Assembly: GCA_032251335.1 (NCBI GenBank)
Contig: JAVVDW010000005.1
Span: forward strand, 88,458-152,457
Direction of reading: 5' to 3'
Origin: UM-FILTER-40-17 sp032251335
GTDB lineage: Bacteria; Bacteroidota; Bacteroidia; Flavobacteriales; Flavobacteriaceae
Length of the DNA stretch: 64,000 bases
Within the stretch, counting starts at the first letter, position 1, and every line of letters begins with the position of its first letter. Below, in pieces: positions 57,639 to 64,000 of the stretch. The notes below the pieces were generated by a model. It did no database searches, had not been told where the DNA came from, and saw only the letters and a list, made by a program, of their open reading frames with translations. The translations under genes were made by a program, and so were the position numbers.

Positions 57639-59162
57639 CTAAAATTTCATCCCTAAGGTCAGTACAACATTGGTGTTGGTTATATTCATATTGGCTGTAT
57701 CAGTCAAGCCTGTAGTGAAAAGAGGGCGTTTAGCATCTCTCTCGGCTTGTTCAAAAGCGGCATCTATGTTAAACATACCGAAGTTGTAACCCAGACCTAA
57801 AGAAAATGCATCGAGCTCGCCCAGCGTTTCGCCGTCTTTGTAAGGACTGTCTTCATATCGATATCCACCGCGTAGGCTCAAGCCGCCCATTCTGTATTCA
57901 CCGCCTATTCTATAAGCGCTGGCGTCGGTTAGTAATTGATCGATGGCCTGGTTTTGTTGACGAAAAAAGGGATCGTTTTCTGGGCTAAACTCCATATCCG
58001 AATAGTCTTTGTAGCTGTAATCAAAACTCAACAAACCATGTTGACCAAAAAGCAACGCCAAACTTCCTGTGAGTTTACCGGGTGTCCTGAGGCTGTATTC
58101 CGGAAAGAAATTTACAATGTTAGGACTGATGTCTTCCAATATTTGGCTCTCTCCTTCAGTCCTGAGCGTGCGAACAGATTGGACGAGCCTGTCTCTAATA
58201 TCATACCAAGTGGGCGATTCGTAAGAAGCACCTACACGCACATATTCGTTGAGTTTGGCTATGGCACCTAACTGAAACGAAAAACCGTCACCATCCGAGC
58301 GCAAGTGATTTTCAAAACCGATTTGATTGATAAAAGAGTCCGGGTTGGTTGCCTCTTCAAAGAGAAAAGTAGTTTGGGAATAATCTATGGAGTGGAAGTT
58401 GAGGTTCAATCCCAGATAGAGTATATCTTTATAAGCTGCTGCAAAATTGGCGGTAAATTTTCCGTTGTAGCCCGAAGATATGAAAGAATACTCTTGAAAA
58501 ACCGGCCCGGAACCTACATTGCTCACATAAAGGCTGTTGTCCGGATTGTCCGGATTCAAAGGATCGATGACAAAAGATTGGAAACCCAGGAAAGCTTGTT
58601 GCGCACCAAAACCTTCCGTTTCTCCTAAAAATTGATATAAATCGTCTATAGATTCACCTTCGCGAAGCGACAGCAAATCGAGCGGCACGCCATCGGCAAA
58701 ACTTAAAAAATAATTATCGATTGAATTGTTGGTGTTTGTACCTGCTATAAAAATTTGATTGTCAAAATTCGCCGTTGTTTCATAGTTGAAAGCGAGTGCC
58801 AATCGGGTCCAGTCGCTGGCGCCACCGGTTTCATTGAACACGAAAACGGTTCCCAATTGGTTTAAATCAAAGCTGTTTTCTGAATCATTGGTAGCCGTCC
58901 CAAAAAAAACAGCATCGTTGTCCACGTCTAAGTTGGAAAGCGTAATAGCACCTTGACTTGCGTTAAAAATTGCCGATCCGGCCGGATTTACATTGATGGC
59001 AGACAAGTCGCCACCCACGGCACCGAAAGCACCGCTCATGGCTCTGAAACGAGCCGTCCCTGTAATTTCATCCATCGAAAACCGAAGCCCGTCTTGAATT
59101 TCTTGAGCTTTGAGTGCGGAAAAGAAAGTGACACTCACCAAAAAAGTGTAAAGTAGTTTCAT
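57639..59162 (-). CDS. OmpP1/FadL/TodX-family outer-membrane transporter
   Basis: This 507-residue protein has a signal peptide (MKLLYTFLVSVTFFSALKAQ) and a FadL-like N-terminal region (ARFRAMSGAFGAVGGDLSAINVNPAGSAIF). A long barrel ends TNVVLTLGMKF. FadL relatives carry hydrophobic molecules across the outer membrane; substrate unknown. Its start codon context ATATAAACAGATGAAAC is almost the same as that of each upstream start-region element (59163-59366), whose ATGs lie 89 and 204 nt upstream. Confidence 0.88.
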   Translation of the reverse strand: MKLLYTFLVSVTFFSALKAQEIQDGLRFSMDEITGTARFRAMSGAFGAVGGDLSAINVNPAGSAIFNASQGAITLSNLDVDNDAVFFGTATNDSENSFDLNQLGTVFVFNETGGASDWTRLALAFNYETTANFDNQIFIAGTNTNNSIDNYFLSFADGVPLDLLSLREGESIDDLYQFLGETEGFGAQQAFLGFQSFVIDPLNPDNPDNSLYVSNVGSGPVFQEYSFISSGYNGKFTANFAAAYKDILYLGLNLNFHSIDYSQTTFLFEEATNPDSFINQIGFENHLRSDGDGFSFQLGAIAKLNEYVRVGASYESPTWYDIRDRLVQSVRTLRTEGESQILEDISPNIVNFFPEYSLRTPGKLTGSLALLFGQHGLLSFDYSYKDYSDMEFSPENDPFFRQQNQAIDQLLTDASAYRIGGEYRMGGLSLRGGYRYEDSPYKDGETLGELDAFSLGLGYNFGMFNIDAAFEQAERDAKRPLFTTGLTDTANMNITNTNVVLTLGMKF

Positions 59163-59251
59163 CTGTTTATATTATTTATTTTTATCGGTCAGATGGAACG
59201 CCCTAGGATAATCATACTCCTGTGTGCAAAATTTTTACATGGGCGTTTCAT
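59163..59251 (-). repeat. Start-region element, copy 3 (89 nt, just upstream of the FadL-type gene)
   Basis: Read on the minus strand from ATG 59251-59249, the stem AACGCCC (59247-59241) pairs with GGGCGTT (59203-59197). The core ATGTAAAAA..CACACAGG..ATGATTATCC is as in copies 1 and 2. It ends ATATAAACAG at the gene's own ATG (59162), 89 nt on. A one-base deletion in the A/T run shifts the short ORF frame after codon 6. Confidence 0.8.
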
Positions 59252-59366
59252 GTGTTTATATTTATTGTCTTTTAATGATCCTGCTTCGACTCCGCTCAGC
59301 ACAGGCGCGGAACGCCCTAGGATAATCATACGCCTGTGTGTCAATCTTTTTACATAGGCGTTTCAT
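59252..59366 (-). repeat. Start-region element, copy 4, with GAGCGGAGTCGAAGC insert
   Basis: Minus-strand ATG at 59366-59364; the stem AACGCCT (59362-59356) pairs with GGGCGTT (59317-59311) through one T-G wobble. The core is conserved. The unit is 115 nt because its 3' part carries the dispersed GAGCGGAGTCGAAGC motif (59297-59283) and the GATCA..CAATAAATATAAACA leader also seen at 7491-7520. Confidence 0.75.
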
Positions 59367-59422
59367 CGTTTTATTGATTTATTTTTACGAGCCAATCTCA
59401 ATCCGAACGGGCTAATCATTTG

Positions 59423-59444
59423 CAAAATAAATCCATTTATTTTG
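59423..59444. repeat. 10-bp perfect inverted repeat
   Basis: CAAAATAAAT (59423-59432), CC, ATTTATTTTG (59435-59444): a perfect palindrome in the FadL gene upstream region. It could be a regulator site or a hairpin. Half of it also forms the longer 17-bp inverted pair described separately. Confidence 0.6.
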
Positions 59445-59570
59445 AGATATTCGTTGATGAACCTTTCACAAATGTTTTTATTAATTTGTTTGCTAAGATA
59501 AAAAAGTCGGTAGCAAAGTTTGATAAAAAAATGTTAATACCCTTTCAAATGCCTCTCAAAATAAATGGAT
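59431..59570. repeat. 17-bp inverted repeats bounding a 106-nt segment
   Basis: ATCCATTTATTTTGAGA at 59431-59447 is the exact reverse complement of TCTCAAAATAAATGGAT at 59554-59570. They bound 106 nt of AT-rich DNA. No target-site duplication was found at the outer edges. The pair may be a small MITE-like element or a regulator binding array in the trxB/FadL divergent spacer. Confidence 0.6.
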
Positions 59571-59748
59571 ATTAATTGGAAACAGATGCTATGTTTTTTT
59601 CTAGTATCAGCCTTAAAAAGATTTGTTTACAACTTCGACTTTGTAAAATTTAGCATAACCTAATTTTAGTTTTCGAAGCTATGTATGCCATTGAGGGTGC
59701 AATTAGAATTTGTGAATAAATTTTGATGCTAAAAATTTGGATAAACCC
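59571..59748. other. AT-rich spacer before trxB, no recognised feature
   Basis: Apart from the promoter at its right end I see no ORF, RNA gene or repeat here. Confidence 0.55.
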
Positions 59749-59756
59749 TATCTTTG
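59749..59756 (+). promoter_or_regulatory. trxB promoter -7 box (TATCTTTG)
   Basis: TATCTTTG matches TAnnTTTG 31 nt before ATG 59788. A possible -33 TTTG lies at 59722-59725, 23 nt upstream, at the limit of accepted spacing. Confidence 0.55.
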
Positions 59757-59787
59757 ATGAGTTTATTTATATTTAAAATTTTAGATT

Positions 59788-60759
59788 ATGTCAACAAATC
59801 CTGAGCGAATAAAATGTTTGATTATAGGTTCCGGACCAGCGGGTTACACAGCGGCTATTTATGCCGCTCGTGCCGATTTGAAACCGGTTTTATATACCGG
59901 CATGGAGCCGGGCGGGCAGCTTACCACCACCACAGAAGTAGATAATTTTCCCGGTTATCCCAACGGTGTGGACGGTCCATCTATGATGGTAGATCTTCAG
60001 AAACAGGCCGAAAGATTTGGCACCGATGTACGGATGGGCATGGCAACGGCGGTTTCATTTAGCGATGAGGAAGGTGGGCTTCACAAAGTAACCATAGATG
60101 GAAACAAACAATTGGAAGCGGAGTCTGTGATTATTTCTACCGGAGCTTCGGCGCGCTATCTCAATTTGCCCAGCGAACAACGTTTGCGCGGCGGAGGCGT
60201 ATCGGCATGTGCGGTTTGCGATGGCTTTTTCTACAAAGGCCAAGAAGTGGCTATAGTAGGAGGTGGCGATACGGCGGCAGAAGAAGCGACCTATCTTGCC
60301 AACATCTGCAAAAAAGTAACCATGCTGGTGCGTAAAGATTATATGCGTGCGTCAAAAGCCATGCAACATCGTGTGAAAAACACGGCCAATTTGATTGTGA
60401 AATACAATACCGAAGTGGAAGAGGTGCTGGGTGATACGGTGGTAGAAGGCATTCGAATGGTGAACAACCAGAGCGGGGAGAAAGAGGAAATCAAAGTGAC
60501 GGGTTTGTTTATTGCGATAGGTCACAAACCCAATACAGACATCTTTAAGGGCCAGTTGGAAATGGACGCAACCGGTTATTTAATTACAAAAGGGAAATCG
60601 ACCAAGACTTCCAAACCCGGGGTTTTTGCAGCCGGCGATGTTCAAGACAAGGAATACAGGCAGGCTGTGACGGCAGCGGGAACGGGATGTATGGCTGCTT
60701 TGGATGCCGAGCGCTATTTGCAAACAGCCGGCGTGGTTGCAGTTTCCGTAGAGGAGTAA
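59788..60759 (+). CDS. trxB: Thioredoxin-disulfide reductase
   Basis: TrxB reduces thioredoxin with NADPH through FAD and a redox-active disulfide. The 323-residue protein has FAD motif IIGSGPAGYTAAIYAAR (about residues 12-28), active-site C141-A-V-C144 in SACAVCDGFFYKG, NADPH motif VAIVGGGDTAAEEATYL and C-terminal GVFAAGDVQDKEYRQAVTAAGTGCMAA. Length is normal. It is convergent with the CstB-like persulfide gene, 63 nt between stops. Confidence 0.97.
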   Translation: MSTNPERIKCLIIGSGPAGYTAAIYAARADLKPVLYTGMEPGGQLTTTTEVDNFPGYPNGVDGPSMMVDLQKQAERFGTDVRMGMATAVSFSDEEGGLHKVTIDGNKQLEAESVIISTGASARYLNLPSEQRLRGGGVSACAVCDGFFYKGQEVAIVGGGDTAAEEATYLANICKKVTMLVRKDYMRASKAMQHRVKNTANLIVKYNTEVEEVLGDTVVEGIRMVNNQSGEKEEIKVTGLFIAIGHKPNTDIFKGQLEMDATGYLITKGKSTKTSKPGVFAAGDVQDKEYRQAVTAAGTGCMAALDAERYLQTAGVVAVSVEE

Positions 60760-60822
60760 GCATCCTCAAGGGAAAATAGCGTTTTTCTGGCACACAATGT
60801 TGGCCGCGCCGGAAGAATGTCT

Positions 60823-62238
60823 CTATTTTTTTTGAGTACTTGGGCAGATTGCATCCGTTGTTGGAATGCCCGAGTCTTGGATTGCCTTAAATCCACCTGT
60901 TACATCCATTAGGTTGTGGATGCCGCGACTTTTAAGTATGGAAGCGGCTATCATGGAACGATAACCACCGGCACAGTGAAGCGCCAGGTTTTTGTTCTTG
61001 GGCAATTTGTCAAACTGTTCGTTGATAAAGTCCAACGGGACAGAAAGTGCTTGAGGCAAATGCGAACTTTCGTATTCCCCCGGTTTTCTTACGTCTATCA
61101 CGGCGAGTTGGTCATCGTTGAGTTTGTGTTTTAAGTTTTCGGCGGAAATAGCATCTACGCGGTCAGTTTCTTTACCGGCTGTTTGCCAAGCATCAAAACC
61201 GCCTTCCAAATAACCAACGGTGTGATCGAAGCCAACTCTGGACAATCTGGTGATTACTTCTTCCTCGCGTCCTTTGGGTGCGACCAGGAGAATTTCTTGA
61301 TGGGTATCAGAAATCAGGGCGCCTACCCACGGTGCAAAACCCCCATCGATACCAATAAAGATGGATTTTGGAATGTGTGCTTGGGCAAATTCGTTTGGAG
61401 AACGTACATCTAAAATGACCGCATGGGTGGCGTTGGCGGCTTCTTCAAAGGCATCGGGCGCGAGTGCCATCAGGCCTCTGTCTAAAACCTGTTGGATGTC
61501 TTCATAACCCCTTTTGTTCATTTGTACGTTGAGGGGGAAGTATTTGGGTGGAGGCATCAAGCCGTCAGTAACTTCTTGTATAAATTCATCGCGCGTCATA
61601 TTGGCACGAAGGGCATAATTTATTTTTTTCTGATTGCCCAAAGTGTCCACGGTTTCCTTCATCATGTTTTTACCGCAAGCCGAACCGGCACCATGTGCGG
61701 GATAGACCAAAATATCATCTGAAAGCGGCATAATTTTGGTTCGCAATGAATCAAACAGCAAACCTGCCAATTCCTCTTGGGTCATGTGTGCAGCTTTTTG
61801 AGCCAAATCCGGCCGGCCAACATCACCCAAAAACAAGGTGTCGCCCGAAAAGATGGCGTGGTCTTTTCCGTTTTCATCGCGAAGCAAGTAGGTGGTGCTT
61901 TCCATGGTATGGCCCGGTGTGTGCAAGGCTATCATTTTGAGTTTTCCAATTTCAAAAACTTGCCCGTCATTAGCAATCAGGGCTTCAAAATCGGGTTGGG
62001 CGGTGGGTCCATATACAATCTGTGCACCGGTTTCTTTGGCCAAAGTAACATGTCCGCTGACAAAATCGGCATGAAAATGGGTTTCAAAAACATATTTAAT
62101 TTGAGCCTTGTTTTTGGCTGCTCTTTGCAAGTAGGGTTTGGTTTCTCGCAAGGGATCAATGATGGCGGCTTCACCGTCACTTTCAATATAATAGGCACCT
62201 TGCGCAAGACAACCTGTATAGATTTGTTCGATAATCAT
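60823..62238 (-). CDS. CstB-like persulfide dioxygenase with two rhodanese domains
   Basis: This 471-residue protein has an N-terminal metallo-beta-lactamase persulfide-dioxygenase domain (about 1-230; ETHFHADFVSGH with H54, H56, D58 and H63; HTPGHTMEST; FSGDTLFLGDVGRPDL). A first rhodanese domain (about 260-355) lacks the active-site Cys; its loop is LLVAPKGREEE. A second (about 365-460) has the active loop LHCAGGYRSM. This order (dioxygenase, pseudo-rhodanese, active rhodanese) is that of CstB, which oxidises persulfides to thiosulfate-type products. It probably removes sulfide or persulfide in the cytoplasm. Confidence 0.88.
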   Translation of the reverse strand: MIIEQIYTGCLAQGAYYIESDGEAAIIDPLRETKPYLQRAAKNKAQIKYVFETHFHADFVSGHVTLAKETGAQIVYGPTAQPDFEALIANDGQVFEIGKLKMIALHTPGHTMESTTYLLRDENGKDHAIFSGDTLFLGDVGRPDLAQKAAHMTQEELAGLLFDSLRTKIMPLSDDILVYPAHGAGSACGKNMMKETVDTLGNQKKINYALRANMTRDEFIQEVTDGLMPPPKYFPLNVQMNKRGYEDIQQVLDRGLMALAPDAFEEAANATHAVILDVRSPNEFAQAHIPKSIFIGIDGGFAPWVGALISDTHQEILLVAPKGREEEVITRLSRVGFDHTVGYLEGGFDAWQTAGKETDRVDAISAENLKHKLNDDQLAVIDVRKPGEYESSHLPQALSVPLDFINEQFDKLPKNKNLALHCAGGYRSMIAASILKSRGIHNLMDVTGGFKAIQDSGIPTTDAICPSTQKK

Positions 62239-62378
62239 AGCTTAAAATTTTTTCAAATGTATATAACTAAACCATTGTAGTTTGTAATCAAAGTTACAGA
62301 AAATACGGCTAAGACGGTTGTGTTTAGGGTCGAAATTAACAGATTGTTTCTTATCTTGTCACCATAAAAAACAGACAC

Positions 62379-62918
62379 TTGGAAACATTTAAATTGTTTA
62401 TATCTAGCTATTTAACACAAATTATTCAGACCGGAATTTTGATTTTGGTTTTGGGTATGCTCAAGTTTCTGCTCAGAAACTTAGTGAGGCGCTTCGGAAA
62501 ACTTACAGATTTGTTGGAAAATCGCACCAAACTCATCATTAAATATATCAATTTTTTGTTGACTTTGGTTTTACTCCTCATTCTACTGCTGATATGGGGT
62601 GTCGATTTTGGAGAAGTGATTATCTTGTTTTCTTCTGTGTTTGCCATTATTGGCGTGGCTCTTTTTGCCCAGTGGTCTATATTGAGCAACATCACCTCCG
62701 GCATCATACTGTTTTTTACGTTTCCTTATAAAATTGGCGATCGTATTCGCATTCACGACAAAGATTTTCCGATGGATGTCACCATCCTCGATATCAAGGC
62801 ATTTTACCTCTTACTTGAAGATGCAGAAGGTGAGTTGACGACTTATCCCAATAATATGATGTTGCAAAAAGGGGTGAGCATCCTCAAGAAATACGACGAT
62901 GGAAAAAGTGAGTTGTGA
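62379..62918 (+). CDS. Small mechanosensitive channel family protein (MscS-like)
   Basis: This 179-residue, minimal MscS-type protein has two N-terminal membrane segments (about 8-32 and 52-75) and the pore helix region FAIIGVALFAQWSILSNITSGIILF. The beta domain shows FPYKIGDRIRIHDKDFPMDVTILDIKAFYLLLEDAEGELTTYPNNMMLQKGV. It lacks the large C-terminal domain of E. coli MscS. Start is TTG 62379. It probably opens under membrane tension. Confidence 0.9.
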   Translation: METFKLFISSYLTQIIQTGILILVLGMLKFLLRNLVRRFGKLTDLLENRTKLIIKYINFLLTLVLLLILLLIWGVDFGEVIILFSSVFAIIGVALFAQWSILSNITSGIILFFTFPYKIGDRIRIHDKDFPMDVTILDIKAFYLLLEDAEGELTTYPNNMMLQKGVSILKKYDDGKSEL

Positions 62919-62925
62919 GGGGAGA

Positions 62926-62974
62926 GGCAATAGGCATTTGGCATTAGCCAATAGGCATTAGGCAATAGGCGTTA
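62926..62974. repeat. Heptamer repeat tract 1
   Basis: Seven consecutive 7-nt units of the form GGCAATA/GGCATTA/GCCAATA. The period is strict; the units vary at two or three positions. This is similar in style to cyanobacterial STRR heptamers, but no relation is claimed. Confidence 0.75.
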
Positions 62975-63184
62975 TTTGTTATAGGTTATTCGTTATTTGT
63001 TTAAAGCCAATAGCCAATAGCCAATAGCCATTAGCCAATAGGCATTAGGGTTGTTTCATCGTTTCATTAAATCCCACTAACTCTATAAACTGTCATGCTG
63101 AACTTGTTTCAGCATCTACACTCAAGGACTTGTCACCCCGAGCGCAGTCGAGGGGCAGCGTAAGCAAGTTCAGGGTGACAGCTA
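62961..63184. repeat. Composite repeat, copy 1
   Basis: In order: end of heptamer tract 1, GTTATTTGTTATAGGTTATTCG, heptamer tract 2 (63006-63047, six units), TTTCATCGTTTCATTAAATCCC, GTCATGCTGAACTTG with hairpin TGCTGAA/TTCAGCA, TCACCCCGAGCGCAGTCGAG, and CAGGGTGACAGC. Copy 2 follows directly, offset 225 nt at the heptamer tract. Confidence 0.8.
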
Positions 63185-63186
63185 AA

Positions 63187-63434
63187 GGCAATAGGGTTAT
63201 TTGTTAAAGGTTACTCGTTATTTGTTTAAAGCCAATAGCCAATAGCCAATAGCCATTAGGCAATAGGCATTAGGTTTGTTTCATCGTATCATCAAATCCC
63301 ATTAACTATAAAAACTGTCATGCTGAACTCGTTTCAGCATCTACACTCAAGGAATTGTCACCCCGAGCGCAGTCGAGGGGAATGTCACCCCGAGCGCAGT
63401 CGAGGGGCAAGACCCTGAAACGAGTTCAGGGTGA
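63187..63434. repeat. Composite repeat, copy 2 with internal REP duplication
   Basis: Same order as copy 1: heptamer tract 63231-63272 (six units), TTTCATCG, CATGCTGAACTCGTTTCAGC. The TGTCACCCCGAGCGCAGTCG segment is present twice in tandem, and the copy ends CTGAAACGAGTTCAGGG. Confidence 0.8.
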
Positions 63435-63440
63435 CAGCTT

Positions 63441-63670
63441 GGGGTGTTGCCGGGCGATATAAGTTATTGGTTATATGTTGTAGGTTATATGTTGTAAGTT
63501 ATCGGTTTGTCCATCATCAAAATTCACATACCTGATAAGCCTGTCGTGTTGAATCCCACCAACTTGTCATGCTGAACCCACCGACCTGTCATGCTGAATT
63601 TATTTCAGCATCTTCACTCCACAGCATGTCATCCCTAGCGCAGTCGAGGGGCAGCGCAAGCAAGTTCTGT
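63441..63670. repeat. Degenerate third copy of the REP segment
   Basis: A 14-nt tandem GGTTATATGTTGTA occurs twice (63469-63496). Scattered GTCATGCTGAA motifs follow, then GCTGAATTTATTTCAGC and CCCTAGCGCAGTCGAGGGG near 63585-63655. No gene was seen. Confidence 0.65.
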
Positions 63671-63743
63671 GTTTAATAGTTATACGTTACTCTTTATTAT
63701 GAAAAAAAAACTTTCTGCTAGTTCTATATTCGAGAACTTATCG

Positions 63744-63751
63744 TATATTTG
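63744..63751 (+). promoter_or_regulatory. -7 box TATATTTG before the higB-type toxin
   Basis: TATATTTG matches TAnnTTTG 16 nt before ATG 63768. No standard -33 box was found. Confidence 0.5.
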
Positions 63752-63767
63752 TTTTTTAATTTGACTA

Positions 63768-64000
63768 ATGAAACGAATAATTGCGAAAAGTACGCTGAGA
63801 GAATTTTGGGAGAAACACGCTGACTCTGAACAGTATTTGAAAACTTGGTATGATACGGCGAAAAGTGCTAAATGGTTTTCTCCAAACGATGTTAAACAAA
63901 CATACATTTCCGCAAGCATTCTTAAAAATGGTCGAGTTGTTTTCAATATAAAAGGAAACTCCTACCGACTTGTAGTCAAATTTAATTACGAAAAACAATG
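63768..64000 (+). CDS. HigB-family mRNA interferase toxin (partial, runs off the window)
   Basis: The frame from ATG 63768 reads MKRIIAKSTLREFWEKHADS, then LKTWYDTAKSAKWFSPNDVKQTY, NGRVVFNIKGNSYRLVVKFNY: the HigB/RelE-superfamily pattern of PF09907-type toxins, which cleave mRNA on ribosomes. 77 codons are visible of about 95-100; the stop lies outside. The antitoxin gene (higA-like HTH) would be expected immediately downstream, beyond position 64000. The opposite-strand ORFs here are shadows. Confidence 0.88.
   Translation, partial: MKRIIAKSTLREFWEKHADSEQYLKTWYDTAKSAKWFSPNDVKQTYISASILKNGRVVFNIKGNSYRLVVKFNYEKQ

Noticed and set aside
59431..59570. Insertion sequence
   Set aside because: No transposase ORF and no target-site duplication; only short inverted repeats are supported.
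62926..63272. CRISPR array
   Set aside because: Repeats are contiguous 7-nt units without unique spacers, and no cas genes are present.
63680..63998. Minus-strand ORFs near the right edge
   Set aside because: They are antisense to the HigB-type toxin, whose plus-strand frame carries recognisable family residues and a promoter box.

Overview
The window is one contiguous piece of a Bacteroidota chromosome, most likely Flavobacteriia. Three things point there. Many genes are preceded by the Bacteroidota -7 box TAnnTTTG, some with a TTTG -33 box at 17-22 nt. One secreted protein ends in a type IX secretion (Por) sorting domain. Gene families and neighbourhoods typical of the group are present: DUF4286 next to rsmA, recR next to a GT2 gene, the fused alpha-ketoacid dehydrogenase E1, GH97, YaiO, BlaI/M56-TonB, and the GreA-like protein often misnamed 3-oxoacyl-ACP synthase. 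No phage, integrase, transposase or CRISPR array was seen. The genus cannot be named from this sequence.

Layout. 1-7 kb: uvrA, a LOG-family gene, and a minus-strand gluconate operon (a fused gluconokinase/6-phosphogluconate dehydrogenase followed by a GntP permease). 7.0-7.7 kb: a gene-free block of interspersed repeats, including a tandem 90-nt element that carries a copy of the downstream start-codon region. 7.7-10.7 kb: BlaI repressor, M56/TonB protease and a TPR protein. 10.8-14.3 kb: crcB, then the nitrogen locus glnK-amt-outer-membrane porin. 14.4-25.3 kb: housekeeping genes (rsmA, glyA, fahA, recF, a TPR membrane protein, ribH, tRNA-Leu, guaB). 25.4-27.1 kb: a cotH-type secreted-protein gene broken by one in-frame amber codon. 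27.3-33.6 kb: recR, a glycosyltransferase, the lipoyl acyltransferase E2, an esterase and a GH97 glycosidase. 33.6-37.3 kb: a three-gene cluster (HEAT-repeat membrane protein, processive GT2 synthase, YaiO outer-membrane barrel) that looks like exopolysaccharide synthesis and export. 37.6-39.6 kb: a divergent PhyH dioxygenase/AraC regulator pair. 39.7-53.1 kb: mtaB, fused E1, prfA-pyrF, M28 peptidase, ppk2, rmuC, an M19 dipeptidase, a lone response regulator and a GreA-like protein. 53.1-56.9 kb: a membrane glycosylation cluster (GT2, LABN-domain protein, GT39, unknown membrane protein). 57-62.9 kb: tsaC, a FadL-type porin preceded by the second locus of the start-region element, trxB, a CstB-like persulfide dioxygenase/rhodanese, and a small MscS channel. 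62.9-63.7 kb: heptamer and REP-like repeats. The window ends inside a HigB-type toxin gene.

How the parts fit. Carbon: gluconate import, phosphorylation and oxidative decarboxylation are packed into two adjacent genes; E1 and E2 of one alpha-ketoacid dehydrogenase lie about 11 kb apart. Nitrogen: glnK, amt and an outer-membrane porin form one ammonium-acquisition unit. Envelope: two glycosyltransferase clusters, several beta-barrels and secreted hydrolases suggest an active cell surface. The most unusual signal is the repeated element at 7522-7701 and 59163-59366. It has four copies with a covarying hairpin, each beginning with a start-codon context like that of the gene it precedes.
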